A DNA stretch of 15,522 nucleotides, taken from Bacillota bacterium (GTDB lineage: Bacteria; Bacillota; Clostridia; Christensenellales; SZUA-584). Both the position numbers and the translations under genes were made by a program. Location: contig JAEZIZ010000038.1 of the NCBI GenBank assembly GCA_023415915.1, positions 1 to 15,522 on the forward strand, read 5' to 3'. Below, one piece after another: positions 13,094-15,522 of this stretch (positions within the stretch are counted from its first letter, which is position 1; every line of letters begins with the position of its first letter). The notes under the pieces were generated by a model. That model saw only the letters and a list, made by a program, of their open reading frames with translations. It did not search any database and was not told the DNA's origin.

Positions 13094-14239
13094 TTATATT
13101 TGCTTCCAGCTGTCGGCCTTTGCCGACTCCACTATGCTTTCGCAGAGCTCCAGCTCCCGCAGTCCCGCCTCAAACGTCGGGAATTCAATATCGCCCTTCA
13201 TGCCGCCGAGTATATAAGAGTACATCTTTTTAAACAGCTGCTTCGACGTGTCGGGGAAGCCTTCGTTATGCCCGCCGGGAAAACTCGTTATAGAGCGTGC
13301 AGGCTCAAGCAGCAGCGACGGGTCTTTTATGAGCAGCTCGTTGTTGCCGTCGCGGCGCCCTATCCAAAGCTCGTTGTTGCGCTCGGTGTCTAATGCGACC
13401 GCTTTTTTGCTGCCGTATATCTCTATATAGCACCTGTTCTTCCTGCCCGCGGCCACCTGGTTCACCGTAAGCGAGCCGTGCGCTTTGCCGCCAAAACGCA
13501 GCAGCACCGTCGCGTAGTCCTCGGTATTAATATTTACATCGCCGTAATCTTCAGGCGTAAGTATCTTTCCAGAATACGTCTCCACAGGCTTAAGCGGCTT
13601 CTTGCGCACCGGGTAGAATGTGGCGAAATCCGCGCACACGCTTTTAACTTTGAGCCCTGTTACGTATTCGACAAGGTCGAGCCAATGTGAACCTATGTCG
13701 GCTATCGCCCTCGACGCTCCGCTGTACTCCGGCTCAAGCCTCCAGTTGTAGTCCGTTTCGTAGAACAGCCAGTCCTGCTGATATGAGCCGTTTACCGCGA
13801 ATATCTCGCCCAACTCGCCGCTGTCTATCATCGCTTTCACATGGCGCACCACAGGATAAAAGCGCAGGTTGAAATGTATCGCGTTTACTACGTTCTTTTG
13901 TTTAGCTATTTCCACAAGCTCGCGCGCTTCGCCTGAGTTCATAGAAAGCGGCTTTTCGCAGACGACGTGTTTGCCCGCTTCCATAGCCTCCTTTGACATC
14001 TTATAATGCAGGTGGTTGGGCGTGCACACGTGGACGACGTCAATATCCGGCCTTGCTATAAGCTGTTTGTAGTCTCCGTAATAGTCCGGAATGGACAGCT
14101 CTTCGGCCTTGGACTTAGCTACGGCGTCGTTTACGTCCGCAAGCGCTACAACGTCCGCAAGCCCCGTCCTGCGCAGCGCCTCGATGTGCGCGGGTCCTAT
14201 AAACCCTGTGCCGATTACTCCAACGTTTAACCTTTTCAT
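13094..14239 (-). CDS. Gfo/Idh/MocA-family oxidoreductase (canonical)
   Basis: 381 residues. Rossmann domain with GTGFIG (10-15), CTPNHLHY (72-79) and the canonical EKP (95-97); substrate domain with D181 and H185 in DIGSHWLD, where the catalytic His is expected. An NAD(P)-dependent sugar or inositol dehydrogenase; the substrate is not readable. ATG 14239 is chosen because GGAGGG precedes it at proper spacing and the Rossmann strand begins at once; a start at 14287 would add 16 residues that lie inside the kinase gene. One base separates it from the kinase stop, so the two are probably co-translated. Unlike the oxidoreductase at 5492-6607 it keeps all family motifs, so the two are not recent duplicates. 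Confidence 0.92.
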   Translation of the reverse strand: MKRLNVGVIGTGFIGPAHIEALRRTGLADVVALADVNDAVAKSKAEELSIPDYYGDYKQLIARPDIDVVHVCTPNHLHYKMSKEAMEAGKHVVCEKPLSMNSGEARELVEIAKQKNVVNAIHFNLRFYPVVRHVKAMIDSGELGEIFAVNGSYQQDWLFYETDYNWRLEPEYSGASRAIADIGSHWLDLVEYVTGLKVKSVCADFATFYPVRKKPLKPVETYSGKILTPEDYGDVNINTEDYATVLLRFGGKAHGSLTVNQVAAGRKNRCYIEIYGSKKAVALDTERNNELWIGRRDGNNELLIKDPSLLLEPARSITSFPGGHNEGFPDTSKQLFKKMYSYILGGMKGDIEFPTFEAGLRELELCESIVESAKADSWKQI

Positions 14240-14240
14240 A

Positions 14241-15392
14241 TCATCCCTCCTTGTTCTTATCCAAATTTCCGTCCGCCCACGATTCAATAAACCGTATCAG
14301 TTCGTTAAATCCCGGGCTTCTCGCGTTCCTTACATAAAAGCCCGAAACAGCCATACCGATCAGCAGCGACTTTTCGGCGCCTGCCCCTAGGCAGAATCCC
14401 ACCAGGAACCCCGCGTTGAAATTGTCTCCCGCGCCGGTCGTAAGCGCGGGGCTGCCGCAGTATGCCCCCGGCCGCTCGCAGAAGCCGTCATCTGAAAGGC
14501 AGCACGACTCTTTGAGCGGGTGTATCACAAGCGTGCTTACATTGACGTAGCGCTTAATGAACTGGGCTATTTCCCGCAGGTTGTAATCGGAATATCCGAA
14601 GCTTGCGCCGTAGGCGTTCGCTACCTGCACCGCCTCGCGCAGGTTGAGCCCGAGTATTACGTTGAACCTTCCCGAAAAGCCGCTTATCGTTTCCAATGCG
14701 GCGCGCAGGTCCTCTGCCGGCCTCAACGCCGGGTCCGCTATGTCGAAGAACAATACCTTGTCCCTCGTCTCCTTCTTACAGAGCGGCAGCACTTCTTTGT
14801 ATATGCCCTTCCATATCTGCTCAGAATAAGCCACCAAAGACCAGTTCTCGAAGCCTATAAGGCCGCATTCGTCGATAAGGCGGGCGAGCACATCAAGCCC
14901 CGCGCGCTGCTTTACGGCTTCGAAGGTAAGCTCCAGAAACGGCGAGAGCTTTGAGCGTATTATCTTGCCGTCCTCAAACTCCATTGCGTCGGTTGAGCTC
15001 GGGTTGGATACGTTATATACGCTCTCGCACCGCTTGGCCATATCCTCAAACACCGGATGTATGGAGGGGTACCCGATAGCGCCAATATACGACATGCGCG
15101 CGCCCAGCTCGATAAGCGCGTTTGCGAGTATCGGGCCGTTGCCGCCCAGTTTCTTTGAAACGGTGGCTATCTCGACGTTGGAGGACAGCCCCGACGTCGC
15201 CGCTATCCTTTGGCCGTATTCGGTGAGCGTTTTTACCCTTGTATAGTTAAGCGGGTCTATTCTTTTGTCCACGACATGTACGACTTCGTCGACAAACCCG
15301 TCGAAGCCTATACAAGCGCGAATACCCGATTGTTCTTTGCCGCAAAGCCACTTTGCAAGTTCCTTTAGTTCTTTCGCTCGCTCGGTATCCAT
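14241..15392 (-). CDS. PfkB/ribokinase-family carbohydrate kinase
   Basis: 383 residues, somewhat long for the family. Seen: GFDGFVDE (29-36) on the first strand, sugar-binding GGNGPILANAL (83-93), and the ATP-site signature TTGAGDNFNAGF (318-329) with D323 as the catalytic base. Phosphorylates a sugar or a related polyol with ATP in the cytosol; the substrate is not identified. The GFDGFVDEVVHVVDKR start differs from ribokinase and fructokinase. ATG 15392 is preceded by GGAGG. Middle gene of an operon: 28 nt after an upstream gene and 1 nt before the oxidoreductase. Kinase plus dehydrogenase suggests a dedicated route for one carbohydrate. Confidence 0.9.
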   Translation of the reverse strand: MDTERAKELKELAKWLCGKEQSGIRACIGFDGFVDEVVHVVDKRIDPLNYTRVKTLTEYGQRIAATSGLSSNVEIATVSKKLGGNGPILANALIELGARMSYIGAIGYPSIHPVFEDMAKRCESVYNVSNPSSTDAMEFEDGKIIRSKLSPFLELTFEAVKQRAGLDVLARLIDECGLIGFENWSLVAYSEQIWKGIYKEVLPLCKKETRDKVLFFDIADPALRPAEDLRAALETISGFSGRFNVILGLNLREAVQVANAYGASFGYSDYNLREIAQFIKRYVNVSTLVIHPLKESCCLSDDGFCERPGAYCGSPALTTGAGDNFNAGFLVGFCLGAGAEKSLLIGMAVSGFYVRNARSPGFNELIRFIESWADGNLDKNKEG

Positions 15393-15420
15393 TTCAGCCT
15401 CCCGACGTTACTGCCTCAGA

Positions 15421-15522
15421 CTAAAATTCCTCGATTACATCCGGCAGCTTCAATGAGCCTTCGGCTTCGCGCTTCCTTGCGTCTTCCACTATCTTCTTTG
15501 TCGCAGTGGCGCCGAATCTCGT
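15421..15522 (-). CDS. 3' end of an unidentified gene
   Basis: 33 codons in frame to TAG (15423-15421), reading RFGATATKKIVEDARKR and ending PDVIEEF. The charged, helical character and the 28-nt gap to the kinase suggest a real upstream operon member. Too little is present to name it. Confidence 0.6.
   Translation of the reverse strand, partial: TRFGATATKKIVEDARKREAEGSLKLPDVIEEF

Noticed and set aside
1..15522. CRISPR arrays, tRNA or rRNA genes, integrases or transposases.
   Set aside because: No regularly spaced repeats, cloverleaf sequences, rRNA motifs or recombinase genes were seen anywhere in the window.

Overview
The window looks like the chromosome of a Clostridia-type Bacillota. The evidence is strong Shine-Dalgarno sites before almost every gene, free use of TTG and GTG starts, short intergenic gaps with SigA-like promoters, U-tract terminators, and gene families common in that group (stand-alone Ku/LigD parts, a small cytoplasmic DUF4163/DUF3298 protein, an antibiotic-resistance-type ABC-F ATPase). 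This placement is inferred from style; no rRNA or tRNA is present to confirm it.

Layout. (1) 1-949, minus: the 5' two thirds of an ABC-F ATPase, cut by the window edge. It is preceded at 950-1198 by what reads as a complete attenuation leader: promoter, 4-codon ORF, antiterminator pairing and a terminator that hides the gene's own ribosome binding site. (2) 1195-3817, minus: a compact NHEJ operon, Ku, LigD-type ligase and LigD-type primase-polymerase, each a separate protein. (3) 3954-4346, plus: a lipoprotein of the I42/chagasin protease-inhibitor family, divergent from Ku. (4) 4491-7479, plus: a sugar-catabolism cassette made of a PAS-AraC regulator, an atypical Gfo/Idh/MocA oxidoreductase and a tagatose/psicose-3-epimerase-like TIM barrel. 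A 20-bp motif is shared by the regulator's promoter region and the operon's promoter. Just beyond the cassette lies the decayed 3' end of a second I42 gene with a matching terminator, so the cassette is bracketed by homologous I42 tails. (5) 7728-10068: a DUF4163/DUF3298 protein (plus), a DUF4380/mutarotase-like protein (minus) and an HD-domain hydrolase (plus). (6) 10098-12677, minus: an iron-dependent alcohol dehydrogenase fused head-to-tail to a class-3 aldehyde dehydrogenase, in the reverse of the AdhE order, with an apparently intact ribosome binding site and start codon still at the junction. (7) 12678-13093: a gene-free stretch with the fusion gene's promoter and leader, a 99-bp inverted-repeat element, and two near-identical hairpins on either side of it. 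(8) 13094-15522, minus: an operon with an unidentified 3' gene end, a PfkB-family sugar kinase and a canonical Gfo/Idh/MocA dehydrogenase.

How it fits together. Two independent sugar loci (4491-7479 and 13094-15522) each contain a Gfo/Idh/MocA enzyme, the first with an epimerase-type partner and the second with a kinase. The fusion enzyme would take an alcohol through the aldehyde to an acid. The NHEJ block is a self-contained break-repair unit. The ABC-F gene appears wired for induction when ribosomes stall. The observations most worth following up are the ABC-F attenuator, the fusion gene with its retained internal start, the regulator motif pair, and the I42 remnant.
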